Assembly (NCBI RefSeq): GCF_000012365.1
Contig: NC_007651.1
Span: forward strand, 124,001 to 188,000
Length of the DNA: 64,000 nt
DNA from: Burkholderia thailandensis E264
Lineage (GTDB): Bacteria > Pseudomonadota > Gammaproteobacteria > Burkholderiales > Burkholderiaceae
Reading direction: 5' to 3'
Shown here: positions 1 to 7,828 of the stretch, in pieces
Layout of the letters: each line of letters opens with the position of its first letter
Position numbering within the stretch: the stretch's first letter is position 1
Program-made: the position numbers and the translations under genes
The notes under the pieces: model-generated
What the model was told of the DNA's origin: nothing
The model's input: the letters and a program-made list of their open reading frames with translations, nothing else
The model's database searches: none

Positions 1-172
1 ACAAATAGCCGTCGATTGCTTTGCCGGATAGCAGGGAAGTCCCCGTGGGCGTCGACGTGGTCCCTGTCGACGAACCGCCACCGCCCCCGCCGCACGCAGC
101 AAGCAGGGTTAGGGAGCCGAGGGACGCGCCCAGCGCGATTCGAATTCCTCGATTAGGACGATCGTTGTTCAT
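1..172 (-). CDS. Lipoprotein, N-terminal part only (cut by left window edge)
   Basis: Reading leftward from an ATG at 172-170 there is an uninterrupted frame of 57 codons to the edge. It begins with a basic N-terminus and a hydrophobic stretch ending in the lipobox LTLLAAC, then a Gly/Ser/Thr-rich linker (CGGGGGGSS) and the start of a domain, LLSGKAIDGYL. This is a classic type II signal peptide, so the product should be a lipid-anchored envelope protein. The LSGKAIDGYL start resembles Burkholderia surface lipoproteins with beta-sandwich repeats, but too little is present to name a family. An AAAGGA ribosome-binding sequence lies about 12 bases upstream of the start. Confidence 0.7.
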   Translation of the reverse strand, partial: MNNDRPNRGIRIALGASLGSLTLLAACGGGGGGSSTGTTSTPTGTSLLSGKAIDGYL

Positions 173-289
173 TTATTTCATTTTCCTTTCAAAAAGGTTG
201 TTGTCGTGTTTACTCGACAAAGGGGAGCGTGAGCCGGCGTGAGCTGCACGCCCTCAGACCGCTATATCGGCGTGTGTCGGCAGAAATGA

Positions 290-320
290 AGAGTAAACTC
301 TGCGTTGATTGTAGAGTTTA
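290..320. promoter_or_regulatory. Inverted repeat, candidate operator of the XRE regulator
   Basis: TAAACTCT at 294-301 and AGAGTTTA at 313-320 form a perfect 8-base inverted repeat with an 11-base spacer. The left arm also belongs to a second palindrome, AGAGT-AA-ACTCT, at 290-301. It lies 42 bases upstream of the XRE-type repressor start and between that gene and the divergent lipoprotein gene. The size and position suit a dimeric HTH repressor controlling its own promoter, but the assignment is inference. Confidence 0.4.
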
Positions 321-361
321 TAGCGTCGAGAATCAGTCGACGGGCGGGCATCCTGCACGAC

Positions 362-691
362 ATGACTGTCAAGCGCTCTCCCTCGCCCCCGGGCCGGCCG
401 GCCCCGATCTCCATTGCCCTTGGCAAGCGCATCAAGCAATGCCGGCATGAAGCCGAGAAATCGCAGGAAACGCTCGCTTTCGAGGCGCACATTGATCGCA
501 CCTACATCTCGTCCATCGAGCGCGGGATTGCCAATCCGTCGGTCGAGACCCTCGCGAACATCTGCTACTCGTTGAACATCACGCTCGCCGAGCTTTTTGC
601 GCCTTTGGACGGCGTGTCGCTGAAACCCACTGGCGAGCGCCGCGCCAACGCCGCGACGCCGCCGGAGATCAAGCGCAGCCGTCTGAGATAA
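362..691 (+). CDS. XRE-family helix-turn-helix transcriptional regulator
   Basis: This 109-residue protein is essentially one XRE/Cro HTH domain, roughly residues 16-75: LGKRIKQCRHEAEKSQETLA, then the recognition-helix region TYISSIERGIANPSVETLA and the closing helix NITLAELFA. It is followed by a short basic tail. Proteins of this kind are small DNA-binding repressors found on phages and integrative elements. The ATG at 362 is preferred over an upstream TTG because it leaves the palindrome at 290-320 in the upstream region. It converges on the C39-like gene and their 3' ends overlap by 23 bases. It probably regulates itself and perhaps the neighbouring element genes. Confidence 0.8.
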   Translation: MTVKRSPSPPGRPAPISIALGKRIKQCRHEAEKSQETLAFEAHIDRTYISSIERGIANPSVETLANICYSLNITLAELFAPLDGVSLKPTGERRANAATPPEIKRSRLR

Positions 692-1322
692 GAGCTGGCG
701 GCCGTCCGGTGATCCGCCGAATGGAGATCGCGGTGTCGATCGTGACCGGATAGGCGCGGGTCTCCGTCACGTACGATGCACGCTTGCGATCGAAGATCAA
801 TCGCGCGTTGCAGGCGGCGAGCCTCGGTTCGACTGCGGCCGGATCGAGCAGCAGTAGGGCGCTGGGTTCGAAAGCTCGCCTGTGTTGCCGCCCCTCGATG
901 CCGATGACAAGCGCGGCGTGTGCATCGCGAACGAGCCTGCGACGCCAACCGACGATAACAGGCCACCCCCGCTTCAGTTCGCGTTCACAAAAGTTAAGTA
1001 TTGAGCCCCGACCATCGCGTAAGGCGACTGGCCGCACGCCGAGGTTCAGCTCCCAGACGAAGCTTTCCAGTTCCGAACGTGTGAGACCGTGCAAGTAGTG
1101 CGGCCATGCGCGATCCCAAAACGCCGTTTCCGGGCCCCCACCGCTTCGAGAGAGAGCGACGGGATCGGTCAGCTTGCCCAGCAGAGCCAGCGCCATAGCG
1201 ACGCAATGCAGGGCACTGCCGCTGTCCCAATCCCCTTGACGGCTGAAGAGCGGGTTACCGGAATCGGCGAGAACCAACTGCTGGCCTGGTTTCAGTGCCG
1301 GACGCAATTTCTGAATCAGCAT
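669..1322 (-). CDS. C39-peptidase-like hypothetical protein
   Basis: This 217-residue protein has no signal peptide or membrane segment. Residues 28-50 (SRQGDWDSGSALHCVAMALA) resemble the N-terminal active-site helix of papain-fold C39/C39-like peptidases. His135 in RDAHAALVIGI and Asp160 in LLLDPAAVEP fall where the other catalytic residues of that fold sit. The usual DCG motif reads DSG here (Ser34), with a Cys at 40, so catalytic competence is doubtful. The ATG at 1322 directly follows the stop of the upstream 99-residue gene (TGAGATG), implying translational coupling, and this start is preferred over an upstream GTG/ATG. It is the last gene of the leftward element operon. The family call is tentative and the function unknown. 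Confidence 0.5.
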   Translation of the reverse strand: MLIQKLRPALKPGQQLVLADSGNPLFSRQGDWDSGSALHCVAMALALLGKLTDPVALSRSGGGPETAFWDRAWPHYLHGLTRSELESFVWELNLGVRPVALRDGRGSILNFCERELKRGWPVIVGWRRRLVRDAHAALVIGIEGRQHRRAFEPSALLLLDPAAVEPRLAACNARLIFDRKRASYVTETRAYPVTIDTAISIRRITGRPPALISDGCA

Positions 1323-1323
1323 C

Positions 1324-1623
1324 TCAGTACTCACCGGGCAGCAGGCAAGTGGTCGCGCAGCGATCTGCTTCCGTAATGAGCCAAACAGTACGACCACCGG
1401 GCAGCGCGTAGTTAGACAAGATGCGCTGGCCCGTCGTGACCGCCAGCTCGTTTTGTTGGCGATCGGAATCGGACAGCTCGCCCCAGTCGCCGCGCATGTG
1501 GCGGATTAGCAGGTCGATGATCGAGACGCGTGCGTCGGCGATGATTTTTAGCGCCGCGGGCGTAGCGAGAATCCGCCCGAGCTTGAAGCGCGGGCCAGTA
1601 TGATGAGTCGAAGGGAGATTCAA
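1324..1623 (-). CDS. Hypothetical protein, 99 residues, element-associated
   Basis: This is a small soluble protein I do not recognise. Its core reads LGRILATPAALKIIADARVS, then IIDLLIRHMRGDWGELSDSD and QRILSNYALPGGRTVWLITE, an orderly alpha/beta composition with no low-complexity sequence. Translation appears to begin at a TTG (1623-1621), because the sequence upstream reads CCAGGAGAAGTTATC, a strong ribosome-binding site at proper spacing. It ends in TGA immediately before the ATG of the C39-like gene, so the two are probably coupled. Similar short proteins are, from memory, common passengers beside YqaJ/DUF932 genes in betaproteobacterial elements. I offer no function. Confidence 0.65.
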   Translation of the reverse strand: MNLPSTHHTGPRFKLGRILATPAALKIIADARVSIIDLLIRHMRGDWGELSDSDRQQNELAVTTGQRILSNYALPGGRTVWLITEADRCATTCLLPGEY

Positions 1624-1712
1624 GATAACTTCTCCTGGAAACGGTCGAGTTCAAGCCTCCGGTCCTGCCGGATGTGGTGTACAAAGAGAAAGCCGGGCGC
1701 GAGGCCCCGCGT

Positions 1713-2765
1713 CTATGCCGCTGTGTGGTGCGCGGCGAGTTGGCGGCGCAACGTTGTTGCCCTTGCCTGTGAGCATCCGAGGTGACGGCGTATGTCGGCG
1801 ACGGTGGGGCGCACGTGACCTGCGGCAATGTCCTCGACGAGTCGAGCTAGGTCGTCTTCGGACGACCCAGCGTCCGATGACCGCGTGAGCGGATCGTCGC
1901 GTGGGGCGCGAGTGTGAGTCGTACCGCCGTGACCGTGCGACGGGCGTTCGAAAGTCACAGTCGCGTCGGCGTGACTTTCCTCCTCTGCTGCGACCTTTGA
2001 TGCAGTTACGGCAGTCACGGAGGCGGCCGGCATGACTGCGGCGGGGGCAGCCTTGCTAACGACAGGTGTCGGTCCTGGTAACTGCGACGACCCGAACGTG
2101 AGCACCCACAGCAGGCAGGCAACTCCTTCCAGAACTGCGGCGAACATCAGTCCCGACAGCAGATCGACTCGCGAGACAGTCGTCCCGAGTGACGCCGCTA
2201 GTCGTGACGTGACGGGGTCGGCGAGTAGTGCGTCACGCTGGGCCGTGACTCGATCGTCCAATGCCTCCCGACGGCGGATGTCGCCGGCTTCGGCGTCCAG
2301 TGCATCGAGCCGTGCAGCGAGCGACGCGCGCCGCACGCGCAGGCTGGGGCAGTCACGTGTGCAACGCTGGGTGTTCGCCGCGGCTGCTTGCGTCGCCACG
2401 ATGGCTCGCTCGGTCATGATGGCGGTGAGGCTGCGACCGGAAGGCATCGACGGTGATGCCACCGACGCCGCGCGTCGCTCGCCAGCATGCACTTGTGCGA
2501 AGAGGAAGAACGTCGTGTGTCCGTAGACGGACGCCCCCATGCAGCCAAGCCACAGCGCGGCAGCGACGAACTGCACGCGAAGGTTGGACGAGCGCGCGAG
2601 CGCCGGTAACAGGTGCGCAGTCACGACCAGCACGACGCCGATCGCGACCCACACAAGTCGCTCGGGCAACGTGCCGCCGCGCTGCCACCCGGAGAGGATG
2701 GACAGCGTGACGGCCGTACCCGTGGCGGTGACCGCTAAGGAAAACGCCCAGCGCTGCGTCGTCAT
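1713..2765 (-). CDS. Membrane protein with coiled coil and C-terminal HTH-like segment
   Basis: This 350-residue protein has three predicted membrane segments near the N-terminus (about residues 6-25, 36-54 and 63-85). A long charged helical region rich in Arg/Asp/Ala follows (about 145-190), then a fourth hydrophobic segment near 200-225 (LLSGLMFAAVLEGVACLLWV) and a low-complexity linker. The last 45 residues look like a helix-turn-helix: VRPTVADIRRHLGCSQARAT. The layout suggests a membrane-anchored protein with a cytoplasmic DNA-binding tail. Its ATG overlaps the stop of the upstream Gp3-like gene (ATGA), so it belongs to the same operon. I do not recognise a named family; a role in element maintenance is only a guess from context. 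Confidence 0.6.
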   Translation of the reverse strand: MTTQRWAFSLAVTATGTAVTLSILSGWQRGGTLPERLVWVAIGVVLVVTAHLLPALARSSNLRVQFVAAALWLGCMGASVYGHTTFFLFAQVHAGERRAASVASPSMPSGRSLTAIMTERAIVATQAAAANTQRCTRDCPSLRVRRASLAARLDALDAEAGDIRRREALDDRVTAQRDALLADPVTSRLAASLGTTVSRVDLLSGLMFAAVLEGVACLLWVLTFGSSQLPGPTPVVSKAAPAAVMPAASVTAVTASKVAAEEESHADATVTFERPSHGHGGTTHTRAPRDDPLTRSSDAGSSEDDLARLVEDIAAGHVRPTVADIRRHLGCSQARATTLRRQLAAHHTAA

Positions 2766-3679
2766 GCCGCCGCTCCGCCGAGCAGCACCGTCTGACGCTC
2801 CAGCCTTTCGCGCAGCGTGGGTTTCTCGTTCGCGCCGCCCGCACTGGCTGGAGGCTCGCCGTTCGGCTTCGCCGGCTCCGGTGGCGGATAGAACTCTTCG
2901 GCTACCGCTGCGCGCTCCTCGGGACTGTCCTCGAACGCTCCGTTGGCAAATCCAAGACGAGCGGCTGCATCGAGCGCAGTCTGATCAAACCCGGCAGACT
3001 TGCGCCGAGCATCGAGTTCGCGCGCATGCGTAAGTGCTTCCTCGAGTGTGCTGCCCGCGCGCACCGACAGGTCGACGTAGTAGATCGGTGCCCTATAGCT
3101 TTGTGTCGTGCTTTTCCCGCGCAGCTTCAATTCGAGCGGCAGGCACGCGAGAAGGTTGCCCGACACCGCTGCAAAGTAGTGAAGGCGCGCAGCGAGAGTG
3201 CGGATGGAATTAAATGATGTCGTGCGGAAGATGAACGACCCCATCTCGTCCTCGTCGCCGATCAGCACGTTCAGCCTCGCATACGGCTTGCAACCGCCGT
3301 GCTGGCCGAAGGCACAGCCATCGGGCGAAGCACAGGTCAGCGTCTCGACGCCGTTGTCGGTGGCACGCTTGCACGTTTGGCCATCCCCGACGCACACCGG
3401 ACGGCCGGTATCGCGATCGAATAGGCTGTAGTCGGCACGTAGATTCAGGTCCGGGTCGTTGAACAACACGCGAACCGGAATTGCGCGCAGTTTGCCGGGT
3501 GACGCTTTGCGTAGACTTTCGTTGAGTGGATGCAACATCCACTCGCCGCGGCTTTGCACTTGCGTTGTCAGTGTGAACTGGTCGTCTTTTTCGGGCAGAC
3601 GCTTGCCTGCACGTTCGACGATGCGCCCAATCGAAATCCGCCCGACAACAGGCGGCGTGATGGAAAGACCCTTGAGCAT
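2762..3679 (-). CDS. Phage Gp3-like (recombination directionality factor-like) protein
   Basis: This 305-residue protein begins MLKGLSITPPVVGRISIGRI. A Cys-rich zinc-finger-like region follows around residues 95-130 (CVGDGQTC, LTCASPDGC, FGQHGGCKPY), then a conserved core reading LNVLIGDEDEMGSFIFRTTS and SIRTLAARL. This pattern matches the family annotated either as 'hydrolase or metal-binding protein' or as Gp3-like, after the phiC31 protein that switches serine integrase to excision. The tail is Pro/Glu/Ala-rich. It sits between the YqaJ nuclease and the membrane protein in one leftward operon. If it acts as a directionality factor, its serine recombinase is not in this window; a single-strand DNA-binding role is an alternative. 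The family match is from memory. Confidence 0.55.
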   Translation of the reverse strand: MLKGLSITPPVVGRISIGRIVERAGKRLPEKDDQFTLTTQVQSRGEWMLHPLNESLRKASPGKLRAIPVRVLFNDPDLNLRADYSLFDRDTGRPVCVGDGQTCKRATDNGVETLTCASPDGCAFGQHGGCKPYARLNVLIGDEDEMGSFIFRTTSFNSIRTLAARLHYFAAVSGNLLACLPLELKLRGKSTTQSYRAPIYYVDLSVRAGSTLEEALTHARELDARRKSAGFDQTALDAAARLGFANGAFEDSPEERAAVAEEFYPPPEPAKPNGEPPASAGGANEKPTLRERLERQTVLLGGAAA

Positions 3680-3712
3680 GGTGGTCCTCGGAAATGAAAG
3701 TGGGGAACGGAA

Positions 3713-4708
3713 TCAAGCGGAGATCAGGAAGCGCCGGGTACCGGGTTTCGATCCGGCGTATTGCTGTTCCAACTCAGGGTGGTCGGCGAGCAGCCGCGCC
3801 AGATCGACCGTTGACGAATCTCGGCTGCGTTTGAACGAAACTGCTCCGGTTTCGAAAACGGCGCGCGTTGCTTCGCCCATAGCCTGCTGGATTGCCTGTT
3901 TCAACTGGGCTTCGATCGCCTGGTGCGTCTCAATCTGCGCGCGTACGGCAACGAGATCGGCGAACACCGATGAGAGCTGCCGATCGTCCGTGAAGTCGAC
4001 CGTGCCGCCGTTGCCGGGATAGAGGTGGCGCAGCGCTCGATCGGCTGACTCTGACCCGTCCGCAGGTGGAGGTGTATCGGATTCGACGTACCGCCAGAAG
4101 CGCGCTTCGAGTTCGACGAGCCGGCCGATCAGTGCGTCGTCTCGTTCGATCCGATAGACCTCCAACGCCTGTCCGCACAGCAGCACGGCAACGTGTGCTG
4201 CCTGCTTGCCCGTGACGGCGAGCTGGTGCTGTACCTGCAATTCGACATATTCGGGCACGCCCGCTCGCCAAAGCCGTGCGCCGTACTCGCCAGCGGTCTT
4301 GCATTCGAGCAATTGCACCTCCCGGCATCCCACGACCTCCCGATCGATGTTGGCGAGCATGAACGGGATAGTCGGGTGACGCAGGACCGCATTGATGCGC
4401 CGGACACGATTGCCGGTTTGCTTGGTGTAGGACGCAGCGACGATGGGCTCGAGCAGCGTGCCCCAGTATGTAGGAGAAGTCGTGTCGTTCGGATCGGGTC
4501 CGGCCAGGCCCTCCGCACGTCCCGTCTTATCCATCCAGAGCTCCAAGGTGCTCATGTACGGATTGAGACCCGCTGCCGCTGCGGCATCCGATCCACCAAT
4601 GCCAGTGCGGCGCACGGCGAGCCAATCGTCACGGCTCAGTTCTTGTGTCTTGACGAGCTTAAGCGCCGGCCGGCGTGTATCCGGCCCATCGGGTTGCACT
4701 GCACTCAT
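3713..4708 (-). CDS. YqaJ-family viral recombinase / lambda-type exonuclease
   Basis: This 331-residue protein shows the YqaJ signature: SRDDWLAVRRTGIGGSDAAA near residues 24-43, followed by GLNPYMSTLELW, then LANIDREV and LLECKT in the PD-(D/E)XK core, and WRAGVPEYVELQVQHQLAVT. The Asp of the NID motif and the Glu-Cys-Lys triad (ECK) are the expected metal-binding catalytic residues. Such enzymes resect double-stranded DNA 5' to 3' for phage-type single-strand annealing. The ATG at 4708 is preferred because residues upstream of it do not resemble the family and fall in the intergenic space after the DUF932 gene. With the flanking DUF932 and Gp3-like genes it forms a recombination module. Confidence 0.85.
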   Translation of the reverse strand: MSAVQPDGPDTRRPALKLVKTQELSRDDWLAVRRTGIGGSDAAAAAGLNPYMSTLELWMDKTGRAEGLAGPDPNDTTSPTYWGTLLEPIVAASYTKQTGNRVRRINAVLRHPTIPFMLANIDREVVGCREVQLLECKTAGEYGARLWRAGVPEYVELQVQHQLAVTGKQAAHVAVLLCGQALEVYRIERDDALIGRLVELEARFWRYVESDTPPPADGSESADRALRHLYPGNGGTVDFTDDRQLSSVFADLVAVRAQIETHQAIEAQLKQAIQQAMGEATRAVFETGAVSFKRSRDSSTVDLARLLADHPELEQQYAGSKPGTRRFLISA

Positions 4709-4785
4709 AGTGCCTCTCAAAACAATGCGGCCCGACAGGCGAACCTGACCGGGCCGAGGGTGAGAAAAAACGGGAGAAACGTGAC

Positions 4786-5754
4786 TCACACAACGAGCTT
4801 GAGCGCTTCATCCCACGCACGCTGCTTGATGGTCGCGCCCTGTCCGAACCACGCAGCATCGCGCCGGTGGTCATCGCTGCGCGCACGGCGGTGGTGATCG
4901 ACGTATTCAGTGACCGCGTTGACCAGTCCCCACGCGGTACCGGAGGCCGACGCGAGATCGGCGCCCTTGCCGCGGCCTGCGTACAGTTGGCCCACGGCCT
5001 TGATCGCGCGTTCGTTGACGGCGAGCCCGTCGTGGTCGGCGACGTTAGGAGTTGAGTAGGTGAGGACGCGTCGCAAGAACGTCTCGACCGCCGAGTCGGA
5101 TACCTTCCGTTCAGCGAGTGCTTTTGTTCTCGCCAGAAAAGCATCCCACGAAGAGATCGCGATGCCGAGCTGGCGCTTGACTGCCTGGGCGTCGAACTGC
5201 GAGCGGTGCGCGACCTTGACCGCGCTGGCGCTGTCGCCAAGCGCAATTTGTAGGGTGTTGTTGCAGACGACGCGGACCGATGTGAACTGGGCCGTGGTGG
5301 CGAGCGTGCCATCGCAGGCCGTCGCCAACAGCAAATAGCCGTTCACCTCGTCCTTACCCTTGAGGGTGGCGCTCTGGCCGGTGCGCGCGAGTGCCCACAG
5401 CTTGCGGCCTTCCTTGAGCACGCCGGCGGTTTCGAGCTGAAAACCACCTACCTCGGTGAGGTCGCGATAAAACTCCAATATCTCTGAGGGCTGCACGACC
5501 TGATAGCGAGCGGAGACGACGGAGAGCGGAGCCTTGGTGTCGGAGCGATAGAGAACCTTCTGCTCCGGAAAGGCGTGGATCGAACCGAGGCTCCGATTGC
5601 CGGCCGCGACGAAACGTACTTCGGCTTCTTCAATGCGCCAGTTCATGCCGGCGCGTTCGGCCCACAGTTCTATTGGCTGATTAGGGGCGAGCTTGTTGCC
5701 GAGGCCGTGCCACGGTTCGGCGCCGGCATAGGCCATCGTTTGAACGAGATGCAT
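4786..5754 (-). CDS. DUF932 (phage/plasmid-like) protein
   Basis: The 322-residue product begins MHLVQTMAYAGAEPWHGLGN and contains YQVVQPSEILEFYRDL, ALARTG, NGYLLLATACDGTLATTAQF and VVCNNTLQIAL. These are the hallmark motifs of the DUF932 / TIGR03299 phage-plasmid-like family, which is nearly always found on mobile elements. The biochemical role is not established. The ATG at 5754 is preceded by AGGAGG at good spacing, which rules out longer upstream extensions. It is followed after 77 bases by the YqaJ nuclease gene, so the two are likely co-transcribed. Confidence 0.85.
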   Translation of the reverse strand: MHLVQTMAYAGAEPWHGLGNKLAPNQPIELWAERAGMNWRIEEAEVRFVAAGNRSLGSIHAFPEQKVLYRSDTKAPLSVVSARYQVVQPSEILEFYRDLTEVGGFQLETAGVLKEGRKLWALARTGQSATLKGKDEVNGYLLLATACDGTLATTAQFTSVRVVCNNTLQIALGDSASAVKVAHRSQFDAQAVKRQLGIAISSWDAFLARTKALAERKVSDSAVETFLRRVLTYSTPNVADHDGLAVNERAIKAVGQLYAGRGKGADLASASGTAWGLVNAVTEYVDHHRRARSDDHRRDAAWFGQGATIKQRAWDEALKLVV

Positions 5755-5866
5755 AAAGCCTCCTGAAAATGTACGCGTGCATAAAGCCTGGCGATTGCCA
5801 GGCAGATGTGAAATGGAAACGGGAAGAAATGGAGCTGGGTCGCCAACGGCGTGGTATCGAGAGGAT

Positions 5867-6628
5867 TCAGACGGCTTGCTTGACGCTGAATGCGTGACCG
5901 CATCCCAGACACTGGTAGTTGTCGAGCACGTTGTCGTCGATTGCGCCACCAACCGCAGAGCCCGCTGCGCAGCCCGCGGCGCTGCCGACAAGCCCGGCGA
6001 TCACAGCGCCGGCAAGGCCGCCGAAGACGGTACCGATTGGTCCTGCAATCGAACCGACGACCGCGCCGGTCTCCGCGCCGGCAAGTGCTGCCGCCATGCC
6101 CCCCGTGGCACCTGCGACGCTGCCGATGGTGCTGCCCGCCTTGCGGGCACGGTTGCGCGTATCGATACGCGACGAGAGGCAACTTGGACAACGGAGCGGT
6201 GGCTCCGATGATGACGATGCTGTAGCGGCGGAGGCTCGCATCGGTGCGGACTCCGGCTTGGCCGCTTCGCTCAGCAGTGGGTCGATCGAGACTTGCTGAT
6301 CGTGACTGCCGTCGGGTGTGTCTACATCACCGGCGGGGGCTTCGTGGCGGCCGAAGGGTGGGTTGATGTCGAGCGGTTCGGCTCCGCTCTCATGTATGGC
6401 ATGCAGGACGTGGTCGGGGGGCGGTGCGTACGCTTCCCATTCGCGTAGCTGGTCGAAATCGGATGCAGGATGCTTGGCGGTGACACCGTGAACGGACCGG
6501 GGATCGATCGGTGAATGGACAACTGCCGATCGCCTCTTCACGGTGAACCAGTAGGAAGCCAGCGCAAACACAGCAACGAGCGTGAGCGTCAAGCCGAACA
6601 GCAGTGCGGGATGAAGAGAGAAATTCAC
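5867..6628 (-). CDS. Membrane protein with Gly-zipper segment inside a split zinc ribbon
   Basis: This 253-residue protein starts at a GTG with AGGAG six bases upstream. An N-terminal membrane segment (about residues 5-27) is followed by a 120-residue polar linker. The C-terminal domain opens with CPSC (about 149-152), runs through a long Gly/Ala-rich hydrophobic stretch with repeated small-residue spacing (GSVAGATGGMAAALAGAETG onward), and closes with CLGCG. The two CxxC pairs can form one zinc ribbon interrupted by a glycine-zipper hairpin able to insert in a membrane. I do not know a named function. It heads the leftward element operon and is divergent from the BREX operon, sharing a 285-base intergenic region. 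Confidence 0.6.
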   Translation of the reverse strand: MNFSLHPALLFGLTLTLVAVFALASYWFTVKRRSAVVHSPIDPRSVHGVTAKHPASDFDQLREWEAYAPPPDHVLHAIHESGAEPLDINPPFGRHEAPAGDVDTPDGSHDQQVSIDPLLSEAAKPESAPMRASAATASSSSEPPLRCPSCLSSRIDTRNRARKAGSTIGSVAGATGGMAAALAGAETGAVVGSIAGPIGTVFGGLAGAVIAGLVGSAAGCAAGSAVGGAIDDNVLDNYQCLGCGHAFSVKQAV

Positions 6629-6913
6629 GAAAACTCCTGAGCGATATGCGCAGCCGCGGGACCGCAGCGGCGGAGCGGCCGTTGCTGGCCGGGCTCGGGT
6701 TGGTTATATGTGTCTGAAAGGTTTTTGAATGCTTGCGACTGGCTATCGAAAGGGCTCGATCGCCGCGTTGATTCTCTTCTGACCGATGTCGGTACTAATC
6801 AAAATGCGATGGATGAAGGCGGCGCCATGAGTTAATATGCGCATCCAAAAGTAAACCGTTCTTACGCAACGATCCGTAGGCGGTCACGAACCAACTGGAA
6901 CGAGCCACGACGG
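6629..6913. promoter_or_regulatory. Divergent intergenic region controlling the BREX operon and the leftward element operon
   Basis: This 285-base gap must hold the promoters for both directions. A weak sigma70-like pair on the + strand is TTGATT (6768-6773) with TACTAA (6793-6798), but its 19-base spacing is long. A second AT-rich TTAATAT lies near 6832-6838. I see no perfect operator palindrome for the WYL regulator. Any binding site is expected here, because the BREX operon has no other upstream region. Confidence 0.35.
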
Positions 6914-7828
6914 ATGTCGATCGAACAGCTTGCAGATCTAACGCAGCCACAACGGGACCGACTCGCGTTTGTGGAGTTGCGGGTGCGCTTCATTGGGGAA
7001 ATACGCCGTCAGGACTTGGTATCGCGGTTTGGTATCCAGTCCGCTGCCGCTTCAAGAGACTTGGCTCTGTACAAGGAGCTGGTTCCGGGCAACATCGACT
7101 ATGACTCTAAGGGCAAGTCCTACGTCTTGGGCCCTGATTTCCGCCCGCTCTTCGAGTTTCCTCCTGAGCGGGTGCTGTCTTGGCTGACCCAGGGTTTTGG
7201 CGACGGAGAGCCCATGCAGCTCAAAGCATGGGTTGCAAGCGAGAGCCCTTCACGGTTGGCGCGCCCGGATCTGACTGTGCTGGCGAGCGTCACCCGCGCG
7301 ATTCATCAAGGATGCCCGCTTGCGGTTGAGTACCACTCCATTTCGAGCGGCAAGGCTAACCGGCAGATCGTGCCGTTCGCGCTGATCGATGATGGTCAGC
7401 GATGGCTCGTTCGTGCCTTCGACCGGGAATCGCAGCAGTTCCGCGACTTCGTGATCACGCGCATCAGAAATCCGCAGGTATTGAAGGGCGAGAATCCGGC
7501 GCCCCACGAGGCCAGCGACCAAGACATACAGTGGACCCGGATACTGGAATTAGATCTTGTCCCGCATCCAAATCGACCACATCCCGAAATCTCTGAAATG
7601 GACTACAGCATGGAGCGCGGCGTTTGGAAGATGAAGTTGCGTGCTGCGATGGCCGGCTACATTCTCTGCAAGCTGCGCGTGGATTGTTCTCCGACGCACA
7701 AATTGAATGGCTCTGAGCACAGGCTCTGGCTCAGAAATCACTTGGCGCTGTACGGCGTTCGAAGCGCCGTATTGGCTCCCGGCTATGAAAGCCCGGAACC
7801 CGTCGGACAGGAACAAGATGGCGATTGA
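6914..7828 (+). CDS. WYL-domain transcriptional regulator, BrxR-like, first gene of the BREX/Pgl operon
   Basis: This 304-residue protein has an N-terminal winged helix (about residues 10-65: LAFVELRVRFIGEIRRQDLV, then FGIQSAAASRDLALYKEL). A WYL domain follows around 125-190 (LAVEYHSISSGKANRQIVPF, DDGQRWLVRAFDRESQQFRD), then a C-terminal WCX-like extension. This is the architecture of BrxR/CapW-type repressors found at the head of many defence islands, which bind a ligand through WYL and repress their own operon. The next gene's true start is 90 bases downstream, in the same orientation. No strong ribosome-binding site precedes the ATG. Regulation of the downstream pgl genes is inferred from position and family. 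Confidence 0.8.
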   Translation: MSIEQLADLTQPQRDRLAFVELRVRFIGEIRRQDLVSRFGIQSAAASRDLALYKELVPGNIDYDSKGKSYVLGPDFRPLFEFPPERVLSWLTQGFGDGEPMQLKAWVASESPSRLARPDLTVLASVTRAIHQGCPLAVEYHSISSGKANRQIVPFALIDDGQRWLVRAFDRESQQFRDFVITRIRNPQVLKGENPAPHEASDQDIQWTRILELDLVPHPNRPHPEISEMDYSMERGVWKMKLRAAMAGYILCKLRVDCSPTHKLNGSEHRLWLRNHLALYGVRSAVLAPGYESPEPVGQEQDGD

